In this document: positions 56,980 through 64,000 of the stretch, piece by piece
Layout: each line of letters opens with the position of its first letter
Numbering within the stretch: position 1 is the stretch's first letter
Source: JAPOXR01 sp965116115
GTDB taxonomy: Bacteria > Pseudomonadota > Alphaproteobacteria > Rhodobacterales > Rhodobacteraceae
Direction of reading: 5' to 3'
Length of the DNA stretch: 64,000 nucleotides
Assembly (NCBI GenBank): GCA_965116115.1
Contig: OZ220486.1
Coordinates: 2,914,001-2,978,000 of the forward strand
The notes under the pieces: generated by a model
What the model saw: the letters and a program-made list of their open reading frames with translations, nothing else
What the model was told of the DNA's origin: nothing
Database searches by the model: none
Made by a program: the position numbers and the translations under genes

Positions 56980-58144
56980 TTGCGGCCGGCGGCCCCGCCC
57001 GCCGTGGCGCAAACGCCGAGATGCACACCCGCCGGCTATACGGGTACGCTGCCTGCTGTGACCTATGACGGCCCCACGACCGAAATTTCCTGCAATACCC
57101 TGACCGGCGGGCTGGAGATGACCCTCGGTCCCGGCTTCACAATGGGCACGGAGGAGACGCCGCTTGAAGTCAGGGCCATCTATGTTGACGCTGACGGCGA
57201 CAGCGGCGAAGACATCGTCGTCATGGGCAGCGGCACGATTTATACGAAAAAGAGCGGCTTCTACTTAAAGCGCGACGGGACGGGCCTGCTCAAACTGGAG
57301 TTCACGAAGGGCAGTATCGTCGCCGAGGGCGACAGCGAAGGCGTCGGCATCTATCTCCGGCACAAGGGCGAAGCGGGCGAGGAAGCGAAAGGCATTCATA
57401 TCTCCTCGGGCACCGACATCGACCTTTCGGCGCATACAGATAACGTCAAGCGCGGCATCCATGCCACGACGACGGGGGCGGACCCGACCGCTGTGATTCC
57501 GATCGAGATCAGGGGCACCGGCGGCACCATCGACGTGAGTGATCCTCCCGGCAGCAGCGTCGGCGGCATTGCCGTCAGAGCGGAGCAGTTCGCCAAGGGC
57601 GATATCGCCGTCACGGTGGAGAAGGCGGCGATGCTCGGCACAAAAGATGCCGTCGCCGGTGATGCCGGTATCGAAGCCTGGCTGAGGCCCCGCAGCGAAG
57701 GCGACATCGTGATCACGCACCGGGGCGGGATTCACGCCGCAACCGGGATAGTCGCGGACAACGAAACGGCATCGTCCGAGAAGGGCGACATCACGATCAC
57801 GACGGAAGCCGGCAGCACGATCACAACGAATGAACAGGGCATCTCGACCTCAGTCGACGAAGCCGCCAGCACCGGCGACATCACGATCACTCATAATGGC
57901 GAAATAGATGCGGACGGAACAGGAATCTCCGTGACCAACAAAGGAAAAGGCGATGTGACCGTCACGACCGGGAAAGACAGCAAGGTCACCGGCGGCGATG
58001 AAGCCGACCTGGGGCAGACTCGGTCTCGGCGGCGAGTTCAGGCTGAGCGATATGATGACGGTGTCGGGCGGCGCGTACTACGCCGCGGGCGGCGGCGGGA
58101 ACAAGGACCTCGGCGGCACGCTGGCCCTGAACGTGAGTTTCTGA
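56980..58144 (+). pseudogene. Collapsed autotransporter: passenger remnant fused out of frame to barrel end
   Basis: From a TTG at 56980 the frame gives PAAPPAVAQTPRCTPAG, which looks like the end of a signal peptide. About 320 residues of repetitive beta-helix follow (GDITITTEAGSTITTNEQGI, STGDITITHNGEIDADGTGI). Near 58000 the meaningful frame shifts by one: WGRLGLGGEFRLSDMMTVSG runs to ALNVSF and TGA at 58142-58144, the last strands of an autotransporter barrel ending in Phe. Most of the barrel is missing, so a deletion joined passenger to its extreme C-terminus. The 5' end also lacks a proper start. Not functional as it stands. Confidence 0.7.
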
Positions 58145-58439
58145 ACGCGGAACCGAAGGCCGCCGGGGGCGGGGATGTTCCCGCGCTGAAGGGCCGTCAA
58201 GGCGAGCCGCGCGGGGATGCGGACCGGCATACGGAGAACCCCGGCGGCATTGAAAACGTCCGGTTCTCCGGGACGCGTAAGGAGAAGGGACACGGCCGGA
58301 CCGACACCCGGCGGGCCGCCGTCCGCTGTGATGCCGGCCGGCTGAAAAGTCGCGGCCGCCCATGGAACTCTGAAACGCATAACCGCGGCGAGCCGGCAGC
58401 CTCTCTGTCGGGATCATGCCGCGGCAGATGTCGCAGATG

Positions 58440-59083
58440 CCCATAAATGCATTTCCGGAGGCCGTCGGTCGTGAGCCGGGCGGAAATCCGGCTCGACCCA
58501 GACGTGGGCCGGGATTCAGCGGCAGCCGGATCAGTTCCGCTCTACCTCTCCCAAGCGGCCCTCAGGCGGTTTCAACGGAGGGGGGATAGACAACCGCCAC
58601 CTGGAGACGGAAATTTTTAAGGGCGCCCCGCCGGACTTCGGCGGGAACCGCCACCCGGAAGTCCGGCGGTTTCGCAAGCCGTTTCCTTGCTAGGGGTTCG
58701 TGTGTCCGCTCACCTCCCCCGCTGATGTGAACGGAACAGGCAGCCCAAGCAGAAGTCCGCGCCCGAGATCCCGGAAACCTCCGCGCTCGCCGCGGATTCC
58801 TTGCCGTTATCAGCCGTGACCACATGCGTTATGCCGGACGCAGGCGGCAGATGCTCTATGGCTGCGGCCCCGGCTAGGAACGCCTTTTATTGACTGACCC
58901 GTTGAAGAAAAGTGGAATGTCATCGTCCGATCGACAAGCGGAACTAGAGCCTGTTGTTCCGGGAGGCGATGATCGTGTTCGCTTACCTGCCTTCCGCCCG
59001 GGTCTTCTCCTCGACGGCGGCGGGACGCTCAGATACGCTTCCCCCGCCCCGACTGGAAATCACGCCCCGGCCAGCGCTCGTTG
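58440..59083 (-). mobile_element. Decayed IS30 copy
   Basis: Minus-strand codons near 58780-58870 read AIEHLPPASGITHVVTADNG KESAASAEV, matching the second-Asp block of IS30 transposases; C-terminal debris follows to about 58500. At about 58960-59010 the inverse of the DEK-RAEGR-ANTIIA block is present. Many stops and frameshifts. MITE copy 2 lies immediately beyond its upstream end. Confidence 0.6.
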
Positions 59084-59091
59084 AAATGATT

Positions 59092-59294
59092 GGCTCAATT
59101 TACAAATCGTATGCATGGCCTTTCGGTTCCGGCAGAAAAAATGTGTGGAACGAGGCATTTTTTAGCCCAACATACTGATACTATTGCAGAATAGTTGTCG
59201 AAGCATCTGGCAAAACCGTTTGCGATTTATGACCTTTATCTCCTTGTATATAAATACATTACAATATCGATGCATACGATTTGTAAATTGAGCC
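59092..59294. mobile_element. 203-bp MITE, copy 2
   Basis: Same structure and length as copy 1, with terminal repeats GGCTCAATTTACAAATCG and its inverse, flanked by AAATGATT on both sides (59084-59091, 59295-59302). The interior aligns with copy 1 end to end with scattered substitutions and no length change overall. Confidence 0.92.
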
Positions 59295-59302
59295 AAATGA
59301 TT

Positions 59303-59350
59303 ACAACGGCGAATCGCCTGAAGCGCAGCCCCGCTTGTCAACAGAATCCT
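59303..59350 (+). mobile_element. IS5 right-end scrap
   Basis: GCGAATCGCCTGAAGCGCAG followed by CCCCGCTTGTCAACAG matches the right end of the IS5 copy at 9140-9177 with a few changes. It abuts the target duplication of MITE copy 2. Confidence 0.65.
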
Positions 59351-59509
59351 GCAATCTGTCATGGTTATATTGATTGATGGGAAGGGTGAAGTAGACGCGC
59401 CCGGTATGGCACGGGTTTGATGCTTCCGGTTTCTGCTCCTAGCCTGCTTATGCTATCAATTTCACTGTGTCTGACTGCTGGACGGAACTGACGAAGCAAC
59501 TGCCTTCGC

Positions 59510-59960
59510 AACAACCGGGACCGCCCACGATGACGGTCTGCCTAGCCATTCCTTTCGACTGGATCGACTATAACGGACAATCTCGGCGAAACCCGCCATC
59601 TTGAATGGATCAGCCTTGCCGCGGAGGGTTTTCCTGCTGTGGCGGATGCGATCCGTCTATGTGGTGTAAGGGAAAAGCCGCTTCACTGTGAAGACCTGTA
59701 TGCATATCTGAGGAACCCGCGAAAGCGGCATAATCCGGGCTGAAGCCCGTTGCCTGTCGGTGCAGGACAAAAACTGCGTCTGTATCATGTCCTGCGCGGC
59801 CGGGACGGAGCGATGCTTGCGACCGGAGAGCATCTGCTGCAAGTTGGTCTGGCGAATCGGAAATCCTTTGAACCTGATCCGTTTCTCACGGATGAATTGA
59901 TGAAGCGCAGACATACAGGCCGGCCGCCGGGCCGAAAACCGGTTTCGGCTGAATTTCACT
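59510..59960 (+). pseudogene. Thioesterase-like (hotdog) relic
   Basis: Plus-strand pieces in different frames read IPFDWIDYNGQ (about 59550-59580), ETRHLEWISLAAEGF (about 59590-59640) and GQKLRLYHVLRGRDGAMLAT then GEHLLQVGLANRKSFEPDP (about 59760-59880). This order is that of hotdog thioesterases, including the domain fused to carnitine 3-dehydrogenase. At least two frameshifts separate them. Confidence 0.45.
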
Positions 59961-59985
59961 TGAACTGCGCGGAAAGGAACAGTCC

Positions 59986-61800
59986 ATGGATTCAAACGCT
60001 GATCAACCGCAAATGCCCGATGAAACAGAAATCGGAAAGCTTCCCCGCTGGGATCTGAGCGATCTGTTTTCTGGTCCCGAATCGCCGGAATTCAACGAAT
60101 GTCTTGTGCGCGTTCAGGAACAGTCAGAACAGTTCAAAACCGCTTACAAAGACCGAATCGCCGGCTTGGACGCGGACGGACTTCTGGCCTGCATCCGCGA
60201 ATATGAAGCCATCAGCAACTTGGTCAGCCGTATCATGTCATATGTTCGGCTACGCTACTCCACTGACACGCTTGATCCGCTCCGCGGCAAACTGCTGAGC
60301 GACGTCAGAGCAAAAATCTCGGAATGGAACAGTCCGCTGGCATTTTTTGAAGTCGAAATCAATACTTTGGAATCAGAGCGGCTGGAATCCCTGCTGGACG
60401 ATTCCGCCGGTCTGGAACGATACCGGCCGTTCCTGCGCCGGATCAGGAAATACAAACCACACCAGCTTTCAGCTGAACTTGAGCATTATTCGTCAGAGAT
60501 TTCCGCGGCCAGCGCGGCATCAATCGTGCGGCTGTTCGATGAAACCTGCGCATCCATGCGGTTCCGGGCGGCGGGGAAAACTCTGAATCTCGCCCAGACG
60601 CTTGATCTGTTGAACTCTCCGGACCGCAAGACACGGCGGTCCGCATCCAGAGCCCTGACCAAAGAGGCGGACGCGAGGCTGCCGCTGTTCTCACTCGTAA
60701 TCAACACAGTCGCCAAAGAAGCGGAGATCGACGACCGATGGCGCAGTTTTGACACCCCTCAGGACTCGCGCCACCTCGCAAATGATGTGGAAAATGAAGT
60801 GGTGGATGCGATGCTGAAGGCTGTGACCGGCTCGTACGGAGAGATCTCCCACCGGTATTACAAACTGAAAGCCCGGTGGCTCGGACTGCGGCGGCTCAGA
60901 GAATGGGACAGAAACGCGCCTCTGCCGGCGGCTTCGGATTCAAAAATCCCGTGGTTTGAAGCGCAGTCGATTGTGCTCGCTGCCTTCGGGGATTTCTCGC
61001 CTGAAACCGCAGCGATAGCCGGGAAGTTTTTTTCCGGCGGCTGGATCGACGCGGCCGTGCTCCCGGCAAAAGAATCGGGAGCGTTCTGCGCATCGGCATC
61101 CACGGATACGCACCCGTATGTGCTGCTGAATTATCAGGGCAGACCGCGGGACGTCATGACGCTTGCCCATGAACTCGGGCACGGCGTTCACCAGACGCTT
61201 GCCGCACCGCTGGGAGAACTGCTGGCGGACACGCCGCTGACCCTCGCCGAGACGGCCAGCGTGTTCGGCGAGACGCTGACTTTTGACCGCCTGCTCCGTT
61301 CGGTTTCCAGCGAACGGGAGAAGACGGCTCTGCTCGCTGAAAGAACGGAAGACATGATCAACACCATGATCCGGCAGTCGGCCTTCCACGCGTTCGAAAG
61401 CCGTGTTCATCAGATGCAGCGCGCACAGGGCGAACTGACCAAAGACGAACTCTGCGGATTGTGGACACAGGTTCAGAAAGAAAGCCTGGGACCCGCATTC
61501 GCCTTCTCAGACGGGTACAGAAGCCACTGGGCGTATATCCCTCATTTCATCCACCTGCCGTTTTACGTCTATTCATACGCATTCGGCTTGGGACTGGCTC
61601 TCGCCCTTTATGCCGCATACAAAGACGGCATTGCGGATTTCGCGCCGAAATATCTGGATATGCTCGCCGCGGGCGGCTCGAAACATCACAGCGAACTGCT
61701 GAAACCGTTCAGCATATCGGTCGCCGACCCGGCATTCTGGAGCCGGGGCTTGTCGATAATATCCGGCTACATCGACGACCTTGAAGCGATGCGGACATGA
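59986..61800 (+). CDS. pepF: Oligoendopeptidase F (M3 metallopeptidase)
   Basis: 604-residue cytoplasmic zinc oligopeptidase. The M3B signature MTLAHELGHGVHQTL carries the HExxH zinc site at about residues 395-399, and the third ligand Glu is in TLAETASVFGETL. The N-terminal helical domain (residues about 1-200) and the C-terminal YVYSYAFGLGLALALYAAYK are typical. GGAAAGGA-like sequence (GGAAAGGAAC) precedes ATG 59986. It converges on rpoH with only 9 bases between the stops. Confidence 0.95.
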   Translation: MDSNADQPQMPDETEIGKLPRWDLSDLFSGPESPEFNECLVRVQEQSEQFKTAYKDRIAGLDADGLLACIREYEAISNLVSRIMSYVRLRYSTDTLDPLRGKLLSDVRAKISEWNSPLAFFEVEINTLESERLESLLDDSAGLERYRPFLRRIRKYKPHQLSAELEHYSSEISAASAASIVRLFDETCASMRFRAAGKTLNLAQTLDLLNSPDRKTRRSASRALTKEADARLPLFSLVINTVAKEAEIDDRWRSFDTPQDSRHLANDVENEVVDAMLKAVTGSYGEISHRYYKLKARWLGLRRLREWDRNAPLPAASDSKIPWFEAQSIVLAAFGDFSPETAAIAGKFFSGGWIDAAVLPAKESGAFCASASTDTHPYVLLNYQGRPRDVMTLAHELGHGVHQTLAAPLGELLADTPLTLAETASVFGETLTFDRLLRSVSSEREKTALLAERTEDMINTMIRQSAFHAFESRVHQMQRAQGELTKDELCGLWTQVQKESLGPAFAFSDGYRSHWAYIPHFIHLPFYVYSYAFGLGLALALYAAYKDGIADFAPKYLDMLAAGGSKHHSELLKPFSISVADPAFWSRGLSIISGYIDDLEAMRT

Positions 61801-61809
61801 CGCGCGGCG

Positions 61810-62700
61810 TCACGCGGAAACCATCCCTTTTTCCTGCGCGAGTTCGAGCACTCTGGCCTTGATCTTGCTGAATGCCTTTTCTTCAATCTGGCGTATGCGC
61901 TCGCGGCTGACATTGTATTTCACCGACAGCAGTTCCAGCGTACAAGGCTCATCGCTCAGGCGGCGGTTGGAAAGTATGTCGGCTTCGCGGGCGTTGAGGA
62001 CATCCATGGCCTGAACCAGCAATCCCCGTCTGACGTCGGCTTCCTGCTTTTCCGCGAATTCAGATACGTGGTCCGCATTCCGGTCGACAAGAAGATCCTG
62101 CCATTCACCCGATTCTTCTTCGTCCTGCCGGACTTTTTGGTTCAGGGAGCCGTCGCGCCCGGACAGCCGCTGATCCATCGACATGACGTCTTCCGCCGGA
62201 ACGTTGAGATTGCGCGCGATCTGCTCTGCCTGCTGATCAGTCAGATTTTCGTCAATCGCGCCGATTCTCTGCTTTGCCTTGCGCAAGTTGAAGAACAGCT
62301 TTTTCTGAGAGCGCGTGGTCCCCATCTTGACCAAGCTCCAAGAACGCAGAATGTATTCCTGAACATTCGCCCGGATCCACCAGATCGCATAAGTCGCAAG
62401 CCGGAAACCCCTTTCCGGATCAAAACGCTTGATCGCCTGCATCAATCCCACGTTGGCTTCTGAAATCACATCCGAGATGGGCAAGCCGTAACCGCGGTAC
62501 CCCATCGCGATCTTGGCCGCGAGGCGGAGATGCGATGTGACCAGATCATGGGCCGCGGCCGAATCCTTATGCTCGACCCAGCGCTTGGCCAGTATGTACT
62601 CCTCTTCCTTCTCCAAGATGGGAAACTTTTTGATTTCCGCCAGATAGGCGCCTAGTCCGCTGTCTTCTGACAGAACCGGCAGAGATTTGGAATTGCGCAA
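61810..62700 (-). CDS. rpoH: RNA polymerase sigma factor RpoH (sigma-32)
   Basis: Heat-shock sigma factor. Region 1.2/2 is intact (LRLAAKIAMGYRGYGLP, EANVGLMQAIKRFDPERGFR), as is the RpoH box QKKLFFNLRKAK that distinguishes it from other sigma factors. Region 4.2 ends SVKYNVSRERIRQIEEKAFS. I prefer a TTG start at 62700, preceded by GGAG at normal spacing, which gives 296 residues like other alphaproteobacterial RpoH; GTG at 62727 would give 305 residues but lacks a ribosome-binding site. Confidence 0.95.
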   Translation of the reverse strand: MRNSKSLPVLSEDSGLGAYLAEIKKFPILEKEEEYILAKRWVEHKDSAAAHDLVTSHLRLAAKIAMGYRGYGLPISDVISEANVGLMQAIKRFDPERGFRLATYAIWWIRANVQEYILRSWSLVKMGTTRSQKKLFFNLRKAKQRIGAIDENLTDQQAEQIARNLNVPAEDVMSMDQRLSGRDGSLNQKVRQDEEESGEWQDLLVDRNADHVSEFAEKQEADVRRGLLVQAMDVLNAREADILSNRRLSDEPCTLELLSVKYNVSRERIRQIEEKAFSKIKARVLELAQEKGMVSA

Positions 62701-62759
62701 ATTTTTCTCCGTTGATCGCAGATACACTCGTTTCTATGTAAGCTGAGGCCTGTCGGAAT

Positions 62760-63809
62760 TCAAGTTTTGGAGATCGCCCCGCCAAGGTCCGAGAGGGCTG
62801 ACAGAAGCGTTCGCATATCGTCCGGGTACCCGGTTTCAAACCGCATCCGTTCCCCGTCAGCGGGATGGGTGAATTCCAGCGACAATGCGTGCAGGGCCTG
62901 CCGCGGAAACCGGGCAGCGGCATCTCTGGCCGTCTCGCCCGCCGATTCCGGCAGAAGACGCAACGACGCTCCGTAAACCTGATCTCCGATCACCGGATGC
63001 CCCAGAAATTCCAAATGAACCCTGATCTGGTGCGTGCGGCCGGTTTCCAGTCTGCACTCGATCAATGACGCCTCTCCGTTCGCGACCGGCCGGAGCAGAC
63101 GCAGTCTTGTCACAGCGTGTCGTCCGCCCGCGCTGACGACGGCCATTCGCTGCCGCTGTGTCCGGTGCCTGCCGATGGCGCCTTCCATGCGCAGCCAGCC
63201 GCGGGGTTCAAAACTCAGACCGGCAATTGAATTGACAGGCCGGCCGGCCGGCGGAACGCCGCGGACGACCGCATGGTAAAACCGCGAAACGGTCCGCCGG
63301 CTGAACTGTTCCGCCAGGCTGAGCGCAGCGCGGCCGGTTTTGGCAGCCACCATGACGCCCGTGGTGTCCTTATCCAGCCGGTGGACAATTCCCGGACGCG
63401 CCGGATCCTCCAGAGAGCGGATTCCATCGCCGCAGCGGTGCAGCAGCGCATTCACCAGAGTGCCGCCCTTGCGGCCTCTTCCGGGATGAACGACAAGGCC
63501 GGCAGGTTTGTCAATGACAATCAGGTCCGCGTCTTCGTAGAGCACTTCCAGCGGAATGTTCTCGGCCCGGAGGCCGTCCGGGACCGCAGGTCCGGGGTGA
63601 ATCGTCCAAACATCGCCGGGCAGCGTCTTCTTGTCCGGCTCCGTGGTTTCATGCCCTCCCTGTTTCACGCATCCGGCGCGAATCAGCCCGGTGATGCGTG
63701 ACCTGCTGAGCCCCGCCTCCTCTGGCAGTCCGGACGCAAGGGCCTTATCAAGGCGCTGTGGAGCATCCCCTCCCACCTTGACTTCCCAAATGCGGGTTCC
63801 CGATTGCAT
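62760..63809 (-). CDS. rluD: Large-subunit rRNA pseudouridine synthase, RluD type
   Basis: 349 residues. N-terminal S4 domain (RLDKALASGLPEEAGLSRSR) and RluA-family catalytic domain with the active Asp in PGIVHRLDKDTTGVMVAAKT. LEVLYEDADLIVIDKPAGLV, VSRFYHAVVRGVP and LLECRLETGRTHQIRVHLEF-type motifs confirm the family; the order is standard. The ATG at 63809 overlaps the start of the divergent gene. A longer frame to 63938 reads through that gene and is rejected. RluD is the likeliest paralogue because of the S4 domain. Confidence 0.92.
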   Translation of the reverse strand: MQSGTRIWEVKVGGDAPQRLDKALASGLPEEAGLSRSRITGLIRAGCVKQGGHETTEPDKKTLPGDVWTIHPGPAVPDGLRAENIPLEVLYEDADLIVIDKPAGLVVHPGRGRKGGTLVNALLHRCGDGIRSLEDPARPGIVHRLDKDTTGVMVAAKTGRAALSLAEQFSRRTVSRFYHAVVRGVPPAGRPVNSIAGLSFEPRGWLRMEGAIGRHRTQRQRMAVVSAGGRHAVTRLRLLRPVANGEASLIECRLETGRTHQIRVHLEFLGHPVIGDQVYGASLRLLPESAGETARDAAARFPRQALHALSLEFTHPADGERMRFETGYPDDMRTLLSALSDLGGAISKT

Positions 63810-64000
63810 GAACGACACTCCGGCGGCCGGTTCCAACGCGTCAGCGCTGAAATGGCTGAAAATCCTTGTCATGACGATGACAGTGACAATCATCGCCGGC
63901 TTCATCATAATCGTCGGCTTGTTTATCGCAAAGTTCAACTCGTTCGGCGCTGCGCGGGAGCAGGTGTTTCCCGGACAGGTCGTTCTTCCCGATGGAACAT
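63808..64000 (+). CDS. DUF6476-like small membrane protein, partial
   Basis: 64 residues visible before the right edge. One membrane segment (ILVMTMTVTIIAGFIIIVGL) follows a short Asn/Ser/Ala-rich N-terminus; the visible end reads QVFPGQVVLPDGT. A similar short protein is divergent from rluD in many Rhodobacterales. Its ATG (63808-63810) overlaps the rluD ATG on the other strand (63807-63809). Confidence 0.7.
   Translation, partial: MNDTPAAGSNASALKWLKILVMTMTVTIIAGFIIIVGLFIAKFNSFGAAREQVFPGQVVLPDGT

Noticed and set aside
57800..58000. Repetitive GDITIT-type sequence as a CRISPR or tandem DNA repeat array
   Set aside because: Repeats are protein-level beta-helix turns with varied DNA sequence and no constant spacers.
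63810..63938. A 43-residue N-terminal extension of the pseudouridine synthase
   Set aside because: It is the antisense of the divergent DUF6476-like gene, and the family starts near the ATG at 63809.

Overview
The window reads as a chromosome segment of an alphaproteobacterium, most likely Rhodobacterales-like. Evidence for this: an mdh-sucC-sucD-sucA-sucB cluster, an sdhCDAB cluster whose SdhB begins with the typical MVQLTLPKNS, a DUF1523 protein, a DjlA/DjiA-type TerB-J-domain protein without membrane anchor, and a DUF6476-like gene divergent from an RluA/RluD-family pseudouridine synthase beside rpoH. Base composition is GC-rich. The chromosome is littered with insertion sequences, almost all decayed (IS5, IS30, IS256, IS630, IS4, IS110 types), plus a 203-bp MITE. 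This suggests an IS bloom followed by decay, as seen in host-associated or recently bottlenecked lineages; lifestyle is inference only. I saw no tRNA, rRNA or CRISPR array.

Layout. 1-7.05 kb: minus-strand TCA operon (mdh, sucCDAB; sucB runs off the left edge). 7.6-8.3 kb: HigB/HigA-type toxin-antitoxin pair, followed by the best-preserved IS5 copy (8.3-9.2 kb). 9.5-14.2 kb: a four-gene minus-strand operon of membrane proteins: a coiled-coil four-TM protein, a vWA-like anchored protein, a MotA/ZorA-like channel protein with a long coiled coil, and an OmpA/MotB/ZorB-like protein. This is the best candidate for an undescribed system. 15.2-18.7 kb: sdhCDAB. 18.9-23.4 kb: a broken gene, IS relics, a peptidoglycan-binding-domain protein and threonine aldolase.

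23.4-42.8 kb: a catabolic cluster. It combines beta-oxidation-like enzymes (MaoC hydratase, acyl-CoA dehydrogenase, SDR, CoA transferase), two aldo/keto reductases, a DUF993 protein, a sugar-isomerase-like TIM barrel, a GMC oxidoreductase, a cupin, a zinc alcohol dehydrogenase and a complete ribose-type ABC importer with a Tat-exported binding protein. A TetR regulator lies at 46.2 kb beyond an IS block. Related palindromes (TAACC-N4-GGTTA) sit beside several starts, suggesting one regulon. A nested IS5/IS4/IS110 stack (31.9-34.3 kb) interrupts the cluster.

43-47.9 kb: IS630, IS30 and IS256 copies around the TetR gene. 47.9-53.8 kb: ordinary chromosomal genes (DUF1523, M20 peptidase, a membrane-anchored ClpP-like protease paired with a coiled-coil membrane protein, DjlA-type chaperone). 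53.9-59.4 kb: relic zone with IS30/IS256 debris, two MITEs, a nucleoside 2-deoxyribosyltransferase and a collapsed autotransporter with homopolymer tracts. 59.5-64 kb: thioesterase relic, oligoendopeptidase F, rpoH, rluD-like gene and the divergent DUF6476-like gene cut by the right edge.
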